Shown here: positions 25,414 to 33,123 of the stretch, in pieces
Layout of the letters: every line of letters begins with the position of its first letter
Numbering within the stretch: the stretch's first letter is position 1
Assembly (NCBI GenBank): GCA_959602365.1
Contig: CAUGSS010000008.1
Span: 33,545-97,544 of the forward strand
Length of the DNA stretch: 64,000 nt
Origin: an uncultured Eubacteriales bacterium
Lineage (GTDB): Bacteria > Bacillota > Clostridia > Oscillospirales > Oscillospiraceae
Reading direction: 5' to 3'
The notes under the pieces: generated by a model
Told to the model about the DNA's origin: nothing
Seen by the model: the letters and a program-made list of their open reading frames with translations, nothing else
Database searches by the model: none
Program-made: the position numbers and the translations under genes

Positions 25414-27330
25414 ATGGCAAAGAAGCAATTCAAGGCGGAGAGCCGCCGCCTGCTGGATCTGATGATCAACTCCATCTACACCCACAAGGAGATCTTCCTG
25501 CGGGAGATCCTGTCCAACGCCAGCGACGCCGAGGACAAGCTGGCCTACCGGGCCCTGACCGACGACAGCGTGGGGATGAACCGGTCCGACTTCAAGATCA
25601 TCATCACCGCCGACAAGATCGCCCGCACCCTGACCGTCAGCGACAACGGCATCGGCATGACCAAGGAAGAGCTGGACGCCAACCTGGGCACCATCTGCAA
25701 GTCCGGCTCCCTCCAGTTCAAGGAGGGGCTGGAGTCCGGCGATTTGAAGGCCGAGGACATCGACGTGATCGGCCAGTTCGGCGTGGGCTTCTACTCCGCC
25801 TTCATGGTGGCCGACGAGGTCACCGTGATCACCAAGGCCTTCGGCAGCGACACCGCCTACAAGTGGCACTCCACCGGCCTGGACGGCTACACCATCACCG
25901 AGTGCGACAAGGCCGGGGTGGGCACCGACGTCATCCTGCACATCAAGCAGGACACCGAGGACGAGCGCTATGAGGAGTATCTGGAGGAGTACCGCATCCA
26001 GCAGCTGGTGAAGAAGTACAGCGACTATATCCACTATCCCATCCAGATGCTGATGCACAAGTCCCGCCAGAAGCCCCGCCCCGAGGACGCCGGGGACGAC
26101 TACAAGCCCGAGTGGGAGGACTACACCGAGTGGGAGACCATGAACTCCATGGTGCCCATCTGGCAGAAGAAAAAGGACGAGGTCACCGAGGAGGAGTACG
26201 CCAACTTTTATCAGGACAAGTTCGGCGACTACGAGGCCCCGCTGGACACCATCAAGGTGTCCGCCGAGGGCACCATCAGCTACGAGGCCCTGCTGTTCAT
26301 CCCGGCGAAAACCCCCTATGACTTCTACACCCGGGAGTATGAAAAGGGCCTGCAGCTCTACTCCTCCGGGGTGCTGATCATGGACAAGTGCGCCGACCTG
26401 CTGCCCGACTACCTGCGCTTTGTCAAGGGCGTGGTGGACACCCCCGACGTCAGCCTGAACATCAGCCGCGAGATGCTCCAGCAGACCCGGGAGCTGAAGG
26501 TCATCGCCAAGAACCTGGACAAGAAGGTGCGAGGCGCCCTGGAGAAGATGCTGAAGGACGACCGGGAGAAGTACGAGAAGTTCTGGAAGGCCTTCGGCAC
26601 CCAGCTCAAGTACGGCGTGGTGTCCAACTACGGCATGGACAAGGACAGCCTGAAGGACCTGCTGCTCTTCGCCTCCTCCGCCGCCGAGAAGGGCACCACC
26701 CTGAAGGAGTATGTGGACCGGATGCCCGAGGGCCAGCAGTATATCTATTATGCCTGCGGCGAGGACGCCGGGAAGCTGGCCAAGCTGCCCCAGGCCGAGC
26801 GCATCCTGGACGCGGGCTATGAGATCCTGTTCCTCACCGAGGACGTGGACGAGTTCTGCATGCAGGTGCTGGGCACCTACAGCGAGAAGCAGATCAAGAG
26901 CATCAACGCCGAGGACGCCCTCCCCGAGACCGAGGAGGAGAAGAAGGCCGCCCAGGAGAAGGCCGAGGCGGGCAAGGCCGTGCTGGACTTCCTGAAGGAG
27001 ACCCTGGGCGACCGGATCAAGGAGGCCCGGATCTCCAAGATCCTGAAGAGCCATCCGGTGTGCATGGTGGCCGACGGCCCCATGTCCCTGGAGATGGAGA
27101 AGTACCTGAAGAAGCAGAACGCCGACATGGAGGGCTTGCGGGCCGAGCGGGTGCTGGAGGTCAACCCGGACACCCCGGTGTTCGCAGCCCTGCAGCAGGC
27201 CATGGACAGCGACCCGGAGAAGGCCAGGAAGTACGCCGAGCTGCTCTACTGCCAGGCCCTGCTCATCGCCGACCTGCCCCTGGAGGACCCCAGCGCCTAC
27301 ACCGACCTGGTGTGCAGCCTGATGGTGTGA
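25414..27330 (+). CDS. htpG: Hsp90 chaperone HtpG
   Basis: 638 aa, normal bacterial Hsp90 length. ATG 25414 has ACAGGAGG upstream. The GHKL ATPase domain is intact: NASDAEDK (N35 on), DNGIGM (D77 on) and GQFGVGFYSAFMVADEV. The middle domain contains SREMLQQTRELK and the C-terminal dimerisation region follows. The C-terminus lacks the MEEVD tail of eukaryotic Hsp90, as expected. ATP-driven folding of client proteins in the cytoplasm. It is monocistronic under a CIRCE-containing promoter and ends at a strong terminator. B. subtilis htpG is not CIRCE-controlled, so HrcA control here is a lineage difference. Confidence 0.98.
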   Translation: MAKKQFKAESRRLLDLMINSIYTHKEIFLREILSNASDAEDKLAYRALTDDSVGMNRSDFKIIITADKIARTLTVSDNGIGMTKEELDANLGTICKSGSLQFKEGLESGDLKAEDIDVIGQFGVGFYSAFMVADEVTVITKAFGSDTAYKWHSTGLDGYTITECDKAGVGTDVILHIKQDTEDERYEEYLEEYRIQQLVKKYSDYIHYPIQMLMHKSRQKPRPEDAGDDYKPEWEDYTEWETMNSMVPIWQKKKDEVTEEEYANFYQDKFGDYEAPLDTIKVSAEGTISYEALLFIPAKTPYDFYTREYEKGLQLYSSGVLIMDKCADLLPDYLRFVKGVVDTPDVSLNISREMLQQTRELKVIAKNLDKKVRGALEKMLKDDREKYEKFWKAFGTQLKYGVVSNYGMDKDSLKDLLLFASSAAEKGTTLKEYVDRMPEGQQYIYYACGEDAGKLAKLPQAERILDAGYEILFLTEDVDEFCMQVLGTYSEKQIKSINAEDALPETEEEKKAAQEKAEAGKAVLDFLKETLGDRIKEARISKILKSHPVCMVADGPMSLEMEKYLKKQNADMEGLRAERVLEVNPDTPVFAALQQAMDSDPEKARKYAELLYCQALLIADLPLEDPSAYTDLVCSLMV

Positions 27331-27367
27331 GCCCAGAGGTTCCGGGGCGAAAAGACGCATTTACGAG

Positions 27368-27409
27368 AAAAACCGGTACAGCCCGGAAAACGGGCTGTAC
27401 CGGTTTTTT
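27368..27409 (+). terminator. Terminator of htpG
   Basis: An 18-bp perfect stem (27368-27385 with 27391-27408 region), GAAAA loop, T6 run. Confidence 0.93.
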
Positions 27410-27594
27410 GCTGCTGGAAATGACTTAAGATAAATGAGATAAATTGCTTGCAACGTTCTCTCGATCGCGCAGATGTCTGTGCTCCGCGGCCCTCGTTTGC
27501 CGGGGAAGAACTCCTCTGCAGCGTCCCGATCCGGAAAACTTTAACAGGTTCAGGGTTGCTTTTTCGACAAAAGTCGAGGTATCATAGGAGGGGA

Positions 27595-27620
27595 GCAATC
27601 CGGCGCACCGGCCGGATTGC
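27595..27620 (-). terminator. Stem-loop downstream of the small HTH gene
   Basis: GCAATCCGGC (27595-27604) pairs with GCCGGATTGC (27611-27620) over a 6-nt loop. It lies just past the stop codon of the minus-strand regulator but lacks a T run, so it may be only a 3' stabiliser. Confidence 0.45.
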
Positions 27621-27626
27621 CCGATG

Positions 27627-27899
27627 TCACTCGTCGCCCTGGTTGTCCTGGTCATCGAAAGAGTAGTCGTTCAGTTCCGGGAAGTCCAGGAATTCGGCCA
27701 CGGTCATATTGAATGCAATGGCAATCTTGTGCAGGGTTTGTATCCCCGGATTGCGCGTCGCACCGTGATTGCCGATCAGGTTATTCAGTGTAGATTGGGG
27801 AACGCCGCTCATCTCAGCCAATTTGTTGACAGATATGCCGCGGCGGTCGCAAAGGGCCCTGATTCGGTTCACAATAATCTGGGAATATGCGTCACTCAT
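27627..27899 (-). CDS. Small XRE/Cro-CI-type HTH regulator
   Basis: 90 aa from ATG 27899-27897 (MSDAYSQIIVNRIRAL) with AAAGGTG upstream; a longer start at 27974 is possible. The HTH is clear: LCDRRGISVNKLAEMSGVPQSTLNNLI, followed by GIQTLHKIAIAFNMTVAEFL. The tail is acidic. It is divergent from the gene at 28010, and an inverted repeat between them (27911-27958) is a likely operator, so autoregulation and control of the neighbour are plausible. Confidence 0.88.
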   Translation of the reverse strand: MSDAYSQIIVNRIRALCDRRGISVNKLAEMSGVPQSTLNNLIGNHGATRNPGIQTLHKIAIAFNMTVAEFLDFPELNDYSFDDQDNQGDE

Positions 27900-27910
27900 C
27901 TCCGACACCT

Positions 27911-27958
27911 TTGCTATCAAAACATACTTGTTTGCCTTCAGTGTGTTTATGATAGCAA
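27911..27958. promoter_or_regulatory. Inverted-repeat operator between the HTH gene and its divergent neighbour
   Basis: The left arm TTGCTATCAAAACA (27911-27924) and right arm TGTTTATGATAGCAA (27944-27958) are inverted copies differing by one inserted base, separated by 19 bp. They sit just upstream of the regulator start. Clear -35/-10 boxes are hard to assign. Confidence 0.6.
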
Positions 27959-28009
27959 TAAATATTCCCACCACTAACTGAATTCGGGTAATAAAAAGGA
28001 AAGCTGTGC

Positions 28010-28867
28010 GTGATTATGTGGCGTAACAAACGTGAGAACCCAAATGATTTTCCCTTTGATTTGCGTGAGGTATTGGGAGAGGTAATGGCCTGGGAGCAGA
28101 AGTGCCCCGGCGTGTACTATCTGGGGGTGCGCAAGCCCGACAGCAAATGGCTGCCGGATGAGTACTATCTGGTGGAGCGCAGCTCCCCGGCGATCTCCCA
28201 GCGGGCCCAGGCCTACGGGACGGCGCTTCCGGGATATCCGGAGCTGCTGGCCTACTGCATCTCCCGGGAGGGGTCGGGGTGGCAGATCATTCAGTATGAG
28301 GTCGGCCTCTACCAGCTGAAGCTTGCCCCCTCCCAGGAGGGGGCCCAGGAGCTTGAGGCGCTGGCGCTGTACGGCAAAGAGACCAATCCCGAGTATTTTG
28401 GCCGCTTCGAGCCGCCGGAGGTCACCCCCTGGGGACCCAGCGTATCCAGCAAGTGCCTGGCCAACGGCGTCTTTTGGATTGAGACCAGCGGAGGGGGCGG
28501 AGGGCTGTCGGTCTGTTACCCGGTTTGGCAGGGGGATCTGTCGGAGAGTACCAGTGCCCGGCTGGGGGAACAGAACCCCGGGGACCGGGGGGAGAGAATC
28601 CATCAGACCCTGGGTCCGCTTTTCTTCCCGGAGCGCTCCAGTGCAATCCCCCTCTATGAGCTGTTCCACTGGCGGCCGGAGTTGCAGGAGACGGAGCTCA
28701 TCCACTGGCCCGCGCTGATGAACGCGATCTGGATGACGGATCCGGCCTATGCGCTGGAGAATAATCTGAGGGCCTGGGAGCTGCCCGGCGACCTGGAGCA
28801 GAAACTGGAGCAGTACAGCATCATCACCTACACGCCGGGGGTGGGGACGGACTTCCTGCACCTCTGA
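28010..28867 (+). CDS. Hypothetical 285-aa protein
   Basis: The start is GTG 28010 (AAAAAGGA 9 nt upstream), or ATG 28016. It is a soluble protein rich in aromatic residues, with no TM segment and no catalytic motif that I recognise. The sequence (VYYLGVRKPDSKWLPDEYYLVERSS..., GWQIIQYEVGLYQLKLAP) suggests a mixed alpha/beta immunity-like or SMI1-like fold, but I cannot assign it. It is divergent from the small HTH regulator and probably under its control. Confidence 0.75.
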   Translation: MIMWRNKRENPNDFPFDLREVLGEVMAWEQKCPGVYYLGVRKPDSKWLPDEYYLVERSSPAISQRAQAYGTALPGYPELLAYCISREGSGWQIIQYEVGLYQLKLAPSQEGAQELEALALYGKETNPEYFGRFEPPEVTPWGPSVSSKCLANGVFWIETSGGGGGLSVCYPVWQGDLSESTSARLGEQNPGDRGERIHQTLGPLFFPERSSAIPLYELFHWRPELQETELIHWPALMNAIWMTDPAYALENNLRAWELPGDLEQKLEQYSIITYTPGVGTDFLHL

Positions 28868-29079
28868 GCGCCGCCCCGCCCGGCGGCTCTGGCCGCGCTG
28901 GAGCCGGAGGGGATGCCATGCCGCAGAAGCGGCGGCATGGCCGGAGGGGAATCCCCTGGAGCCCCAGGCGGGGGCGCAGAAGGGCGGGCCGGAGCGCGCA
29001 GACCCTTGGAGGGGAAGGAGTCTGCGCGTCAAGGCTGAGATGGGCGGATTGCGCCCCCGGGAGATGTGCGACAGGAAAG
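28868..29079. other. GC-rich spacer with two hairpins
   Basis: It contains the palindrome GCCATGCCGC-AGAA-GCGGCGGCATGGC (about 28914-28941) and a 9-bp stem, CGCGCAGAC/GTCTGCGCG, at 28995-29003 and 29020-29028. Short open frames here have no convincing ribosome binding site. Confidence 0.4.
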
Positions 29080-29115
29080 AGGCCTCGTGACCGCGCGCCG
29101 GTCACGGGGCCTTTT
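29080..29115. terminator. Terminator between convergent genes 28010 and 29121
   Basis: A 14-bp stem (29080-29093 with 29099-29112, one G-T pair) followed by TTTTCT on the plus strand; AGAAAAG flanks it usefully for the plus gene. It ends 6 bp from the stop codon of the convergent HAD gene. Confidence 0.75.
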
Positions 29116-29120
29116 CTGGT

Positions 29121-29960
29121 TTAGAGGATATACTGCGCAATGGCCTTTGCCACCCCGTCCTCCTCGTTGGAGACGGTGACGGCGTCGGCATAGGGGAGGA
29201 TGCAGGCTTCGCTGTTGGCCATGGCCACGGCAAAGCCCGCGGCCTTGAGCATTTCAAGGTCGTTTTCCGAGTCCCCGCAGGCCATGGTCTGCTCGTGGGG
29301 GATGCCCAGGTGGTCGGCCAGGGCCAGCAGGGCGGTGCCCTTGCTGGCGGTGGGGGCGGTGATCTCCAGGTTGTCGGTCCCTCCGGAGACCACGGACAGC
29401 CCCGGATGCTCCTCCAGCAGGGCCTGGACCTGGGGATAGTCCACCCACGTTCCGCCGGGGGTGTGGATAAAGTTCAGGGAGAATTTTTCCACCCGGCCGT
29501 TCTGGCGGATGAAGTCCACCGGGTCCTCCAGGGGCTGGCGGCTGGTGGCCAGATAGTCCTTGACCGCCTGGCTCACCGACAGGCGGGGCAGCAGGGCCAG
29601 CTGGCGTTGGACGGCGTATCCCCGTCCGGCGGCAAAAAAGGTGGCCATCAGCTCCAGTGAGGACAGGCGTTCCATCAGCTCGGCAGCCAGGCCGGTGTCC
29701 AGGTAATCGGTGTGGATGGGCTGCCGGTCCCGGAGCCGGTAGAGGGCGGCCCCGTTGGAGGTCAGGGCGTATTCCACCCCGGGGATGTCCAGAAATTCCG
29801 GGCTCAGCCCGGTCAGAGGGCGCCCCGAGGCGGGGATGACGGTGACCCCCGCGGCAATGGCCGCCTCCAGAGCCTGCCGGGTGGCAGGGGTGATGTGTTT
29901 GGCGTCGTTCAGAACGGTGCCGTCCAGGTCCAGGGCCAACAGTTTGATGGGGCGTTTCAT
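29121..29960 (-). CDS. Cof-type HAD-IIB phosphatase
   Basis: 279 aa from ATG 29960-29958 with AAAGGGAG upstream. HAD motifs: LLALDLDGTVLN (motif I, nucleophile Asp in DLDGT, about 8-13), PASGRP (motif II), TASKGTALLALADHLGI with Lys (motif III) and ACGDSENDLEML (motif IV). This is the Cof/YbiV-like group that dephosphorylates sugar phosphates or cofactors such as FMN or PLP; the substrate is not predictable. It is 28 bp downstream of the RimJ-like gene and likely co-transcribed with it. Confidence 0.93.
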   Translation of the reverse strand: MKRPIKLLALDLDGTVLNDAKHITPATRQALEAAIAAGVTVIPASGRPLTGLSPEFLDIPGVEYALTSNGAALYRLRDRQPIHTDYLDTGLAAELMERLSSLELMATFFAAGRGYAVQRQLALLPRLSVSQAVKDYLATSRQPLEDPVDFIRQNGRVEKFSLNFIHTPGGTWVDYPQVQALLEEHPGLSVVSGGTDNLEITAPTASKGTALLALADHLGIPHEQTMACGDSENDLEMLKAAGFAVAMANSEACILPYADAVTVSNEEDGVAKAIAQYIL

Positions 29961-29988
29961 AACAGCAGACTCCCTTTCTCGTTCAATC

Positions 29989-30570
29989 TTATCTCTGAGG
30001 GGTGCAGGGGGCGGAGGCGGCAGCGTCCTCCTGCAGGGCGGCGTACAGGGCCACATCCTCCCAGCCCTGGGCCCCCTCGTTCCAGTACCAGCCCCGCAGG
30101 GTGCCCTCCCGTACCATGCCGCACTTTTCCATGACCCGGGCGGAGGCCCTGTTGCCCATGGCGCATTTGCCCTGCACCCGGTGGAACAGCGCCCGCCGGA
30201 ACAGATAGTCCAGGGCTGCCCCCAGCGCCTCGGTGGCGTAGCCCCGGCCCCAGTAGGCGCTGCCCAGCTGGTAGTCCACCTCGCACCAGCGGCTGCGTTC
30301 GCTCAGATCGTCCACAAAGAGGGCGCCGATGATGTCCGGGCTGCTGCGCAGCTGAATGAGCCAGTAGTAGGTGGCCGGGTCGGCATAGGCCGCCTCTACG
30401 CTGGCGAGAAAGACCTCCATTTCCCGCTGGGTTTTTGGGGTGGCAGAGATGTGGCGATAGACCAGGGGGTCTGAAGCCCAGTGGAGGGCGCAGTTCTCTG
30501 CGTCGGCTGGGGCGGCCCGGCGCAGCAGCAGCCGGGGGGTGAGAATATTTTGGGTGCCTGGGTGTCGCAT
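29989..30570 (-). CDS. RimJ/RimL-like GNAT acetyltransferase
   Basis: 193 aa; ATG 30570-30568 with AGGAGGA upstream. It begins NILTPRLLLRRAAPADAE, as in RimJ-type enzymes, has the acetyl-CoA loop YWGRGYATEALGAALDYLF and ends with the family signature NRASARVMEKCGMVREGTLR. It probably acetylates a protein N-terminus or a small amine. The phage-type repressor gene lies 43 bp upstream on the same strand, so read-through from it is possible. Confidence 0.92.
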   Translation of the reverse strand: MRHPGTQNILTPRLLLRRAAPADAENCALHWASDPLVYRHISATPKTQREMEVFLASVEAAYADPATYYWLIQLRSSPDIIGALFVDDLSERSRWCEVDYQLGSAYWGRGYATEALGAALDYLFRRALFHRVQGKCAMGNRASARVMEKCGMVREGTLRGWYWNEGAQGWEDVALYAALQEDAAASAPCTPQR

Positions 30571-30613
30571 GGGCAGTCCTCCTGTTCGGTCCGGTCCGGG
30601 ACGGGGCCAGGGC

Positions 30614-31198
30614 TCACAGGTTCCGGATCAGGGTGAGGGCCCGGCCCAGGATCCGCACACGGCTGTCCAGCGGGCGGGGCGGGTACTCCGGGTTGGCGGG
30701 CAGCAGCGTGCCGCCGGAGACGGTGCGCACCAGCAGGCGGTCCTCCAGGGCCAGCACTGCCAGGGCCCCCTCCGGGGCGTGGGCGGTCCGGCGCACCAGC
30801 AGCAGGTCCCCCTCCAGCAGGCGGGGGTACATGGACAGCCCCTCCACCTGGAGCACGAAGAAATGCTCCGGTTCATTTCCCTGGAGGGAGGAGCGGGGGA
30901 TGAGCAGGGTGTCTCCGGCGGGGCGAAGATTTCCCGCCCCGTCCAGCCCCGCCATCACCGGCAGGGCCAGGGCGGTCTCCGCCGGGGCGGCGTCATCTAC
31001 GCCGCTGAGCCACTCCGGGGTCACAGACAGGGCGGCGGCCAGCCGGATCAGCTTGTCCGCCTTGGGCCGGTAGCGGCCGCTCAGGTAGAGGGAGATGCTC
31101 CCCCGGTCAATGCCTGAGGCCCGGGCCAGTTCGGCCTGGGTGAGCCCGGAGGCGGCAAAAGCCTGCTCCAGCCGCTGCTGAGTGGGATTGGACGGCAT
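30614..31198 (-). CDS. Phage-type repressor: XRE HTH plus S24/LexA-like domain
   Basis: 194 aa from ATG 31198-31196, with CAGGAGGTG upstream; earlier in-frame codons lack one. The N-terminal HTH is FAASGLTQAELARASGIDRGSISLYLSG. The C-terminal S24 fold has VEGLSMYPRLLEGDLLLVRR, with the nucleophile Ser in GLSMYP, and a hinge with VMAGLDGAG that offers an Ala-Gly cleavage bond. At the place of the general-base Lys (usually VxVKRL) it reads LLVRTV, so the Lys appears to be Arg. RecA-stimulated self-cleavage may thus be lost. It is divergent from the phage late genes and likely represses them. Confidence 0.9.
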   Translation of the reverse strand: MPSNPTQQRLEQAFAASGLTQAELARASGIDRGSISLYLSGRYRPKADKLIRLAAALSVTPEWLSGVDDAAPAETALALPVMAGLDGAGNLRPAGDTLLIPRSSLQGNEPEHFFVLQVEGLSMYPRLLEGDLLLVRRTAHAPEGALAVLALEDRLLVRTVSGGTLLPANPEYPPRPLDSRVRILGRALTLIRNL

Positions 31199-31280
31199 GG
31201 ACACACCTCCTGAATCAAAAGGTACCTTGTAAAATAACGGGAGTTGGGCAAAAATGCGTCCCCGCGCAGGGGGGACAATT

Positions 31281-31296
31281 TGTATCGCTGCATACA
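31281..31296. promoter_or_regulatory. Inverted repeat TGTAT-N6-ATACA at the repressor promoter
   Basis: TGTAT (31281-31285) and ATACA (31292-31296) flank the predicted start of repressor transcription and touch its -10 box. A candidate autoregulatory operator. Confidence 0.5.
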
Positions 31297-31324
31297 GAAT
31301 ACGAGATTTGTTTGGAAAAATCAA
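31296..31324 (-). promoter_or_regulatory. Promoter of the repressor gene
   Basis: Minus strand TTGATT (31324-31319), 17-bp spacer, TATTCT (31301-31296). The leader is about 90 nt. Confidence 0.6.
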
Positions 31325-31354
31325 CGCAGAGGCGGAGATTTTTCTTTTTTTGCA

Positions 31355-31383
31355 TGGACGAAATAGAACTAATGTTCTAGTAT
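31355..31383 (+). promoter_or_regulatory. Candidate promoter of the phage late genes
   Basis: TGGACG (31355-31360), 17-bp spacer, TAGTAT (31378-31383). Each box matches 4 of 6 consensus bases. The palindrome at 31364-31379 fills the spacer, so a bound repressor or LexA would occlude RNA polymerase. Confidence 0.5.
31364..31379. promoter_or_regulatory. SOS-box-like palindrome TAGAAC-TAAT-GTTCTA
   Basis: Perfect 6-bp arms around 4 nt. GAAC-N4-GTTC is the core of the Firmicute LexA (DinR) box and is also used by some phage repressors. Its position inside the late promoter spacer suggests direct control of prophage expression. Confidence 0.72.
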
Positions 31384-31448
31384 CTGGGTAAAAGGTCCGG
31401 CAGAGGGACAGATTGGCCGGACCGGGAGATGACAGGAGGAGGGATGGC

Positions 31449-31829
31449 GTGGATTTTCTGCGGGGTAAGGTGCCGGAGGGGGCGGGGGCGGACCGGCTGG
31501 TGGAGCGGGCGCTGTTCCTGGCGGCCACCGGATACTGCTATACGGAGGAGCGCCGGGAGATCACCGAAAAGGGTGAGGAACGGACCGAGAAGATCACCCG
31601 CACCCGGAAGCAGACCGCCCCCAGCGTCACCGCCATTGCCCTGTGGCTGAGCCACCGGATGCCGGAGCGCTGGGGGGACGGAGCGGTCCAGACGCCGGAA
31701 AACAATCTGCTCGCCCTGCTGCGGCGGGAGCTGGAAGGGGGTGACGGCAGGGATGAAGTTTCAGCCCTTCACCCCCAAGCAGAGGACGGCCCTGACCTGG
31801 TGGTTCCAACCGACGCTGCGGGAATATGA
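31449..31829 (+). CDS. Phage terminase small subunit-like protein
   Basis: 126 aa from GTG 31449, chosen because AGGAGGAGG ends 5 nt upstream. It shows the clostridial TerS-type pattern DRLVERALFLAATGYCYTEE...EKITRTRKQTAPSVTAIALWLSHRMPERW: a helical DNA-binding region with a beta-rich insert and a WLxxRxPxRW end. It recognises pac/cos DNA for packaging. The last 77 bases overlap the large subunit gene, so the true end may be shorter in function. Confidence 0.72.
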   Translation: MDFLRGKVPEGAGADRLVERALFLAATGYCYTEERREITEKGEERTEKITRTRKQTAPSVTAIALWLSHRMPERWGDGAVQTPENNLLALLRRELEGGDGRDEVSALHPQAEDGPDLVVPTDAAGI

Positions 31830-33006
31830 CGGCATTCTCTGCGACGGGGCGGTGCGCAGCGGCAAGACGGTGTGTCTGGCGGTGGGCTTTCTGCTGTGGA
31901 GCATGACCCGGTTTGAAAACCAGTGCTTCGCCCTCTGCGGCCGCAGCCTGGAGGGGCTGCGGCGCAATGTGACCCGGCTGCTGCCGGAGTGGACCGAGGG
32001 AATTTTCCGCATCCAGGAGCGCCGGGCGGAACATCGCATCACGGTCTGGAGCGGAGGGCGGAAAAATGACTACTACCTCTTCGGCGGCCATGACGAGTCC
32101 AGCTATACGGCCATCCAGGGCATTACCCTGGCGGGGGTGCTGCTGGACGAGGTGGCCCTGATGCCCCGGTCCTTTGTAGAGCAGGCCCTGGCCCGGTGCA
32201 GTGTGCCGGGGAGCAAGTTCTGGTTCAACTGCAATCCGGCGGGGCCGGGGCACTGGTTTTACCGGGAGTGGGTGCTGCGCGCCCGGGAGCGCAACCTGCT
32301 CCACCTCCATTTCACCATGGAGGACAACCCCGCCCTCTCCGAGCCGGTGAAGGCGCGCTACCGGCGGCTGTACACCGGGGCCTTCTATGACCGCTATGTG
32401 CTGGGGTTGTGGCGGGGCGCCGAGGGGCTGGTCTACGACATGTTTGATGAGAGGCGCCACCTGCTTTCGCAGCTGCCCCCTCTGCGGGGGGAGACCTATG
32501 TCTCGGTGGACTACGGCACGCTGAACCCCACGGTGTTCCTCAAGTGGCGCCGGGCAGAGCGGGGAGGCTGGGTGTGCACCGGGGAGTACTACTGGTCGGG
32601 CCGGGAGGAGCGGCGGCAGAAAACCGACGGGGACTATGCCGGCGACCTGGCCCGGTTCCTGGAGGGAGAGGTCCCCCGGGCGGTGGTGGTGGACCCCTCG
32701 GCGGCCAGCTTTATGGAGGAGCTGCGGCGGCGGGGCTGGCCCGTGCTGAGGGCGGACAACCGGGTCGCGGACGGCATCCGCCGGGTGGGGGAGCTGCTCC
32801 GGGAGGGGCAGCTGCTGTTTTCGGCCGGGTGCCGCCGCACCGTGGAGGAGTTTCAAAGCTACCTCTGGGACGAAACCGCCGCGGCCCAGGGGGAGGACCG
32901 GCCGGTGAAGGAGCACGACCACTGCATGGACGCCCTGCGGTACTTTGTCACCACGGTGGCCTGCCGGGAGAGCGGCCGGGTGGCCCGGCGGCCCCGGGGG
33001 CTTTGA
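31753..33006 (+). CDS. Phage terminase large subunit (PBSX-type)
   Basis: 417 aa from ATG 31753, preceded by AAGGGGGTGA. ATPase domain: Walker A GAVRSGKT (32-39) and Walker B GVLLDEVAL (D132, E133), then the coupling region with NPAGPGHWFYREW. Nuclease domain acids: VSVDYGTLNP, VVVDPSA and KEHDHCMDALRYF. Complete motor-nuclease for packaging DNA into procapsids. It precedes the portal gene by 117 bp. Confidence 0.95.
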   Translation: MKFQPFTPKQRTALTWWFQPTLREYDGILCDGAVRSGKTVCLAVGFLLWSMTRFENQCFALCGRSLEGLRRNVTRLLPEWTEGIFRIQERRAEHRITVWSGGRKNDYYLFGGHDESSYTAIQGITLAGVLLDEVALMPRSFVEQALARCSVPGSKFWFNCNPAGPGHWFYREWVLRARERNLLHLHFTMEDNPALSEPVKARYRRLYTGAFYDRYVLGLWRGAEGLVYDMFDERRHLLSQLPPLRGETYVSVDYGTLNPTVFLKWRRAERGGWVCTGEYYWSGREERRQKTDGDYAGDLARFLEGEVPRAVVVDPSAASFMEELRRRGWPVLRADNRVADGIRRVGELLREGQLLFSAGCRRTVEEFQSYLWDETAAAQGEDRPVKEHDHCMDALRYFVTTVACRESGRVARRPRGL

Positions 33007-33123
33007 CGGGCGGAGGGCGCCGGTGCGCCGGGAGAGCGCTCCGGCGGATATTTGAAGCGGAAGAGCGTGTTATGCGCGCCCGGGATGGCGGAGCCGGCCC
33101 GGGAAAGAGAAAGGAGCAGAGAG

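Noticed and set aside
27563..27569. TTCGACA, a perfect Spo0A-box-like heptamer
   Set aside because: No gene starts nearby on either strand; it lies downstream of two convergent genes, so chance is the simpler explanation.
28918..29124. 68-codon plus-strand frame after the 285-aa gene
   Set aside because: Arg-rich translation inside hairpins and overlapping the terminator, no convincing ribosome binding site.
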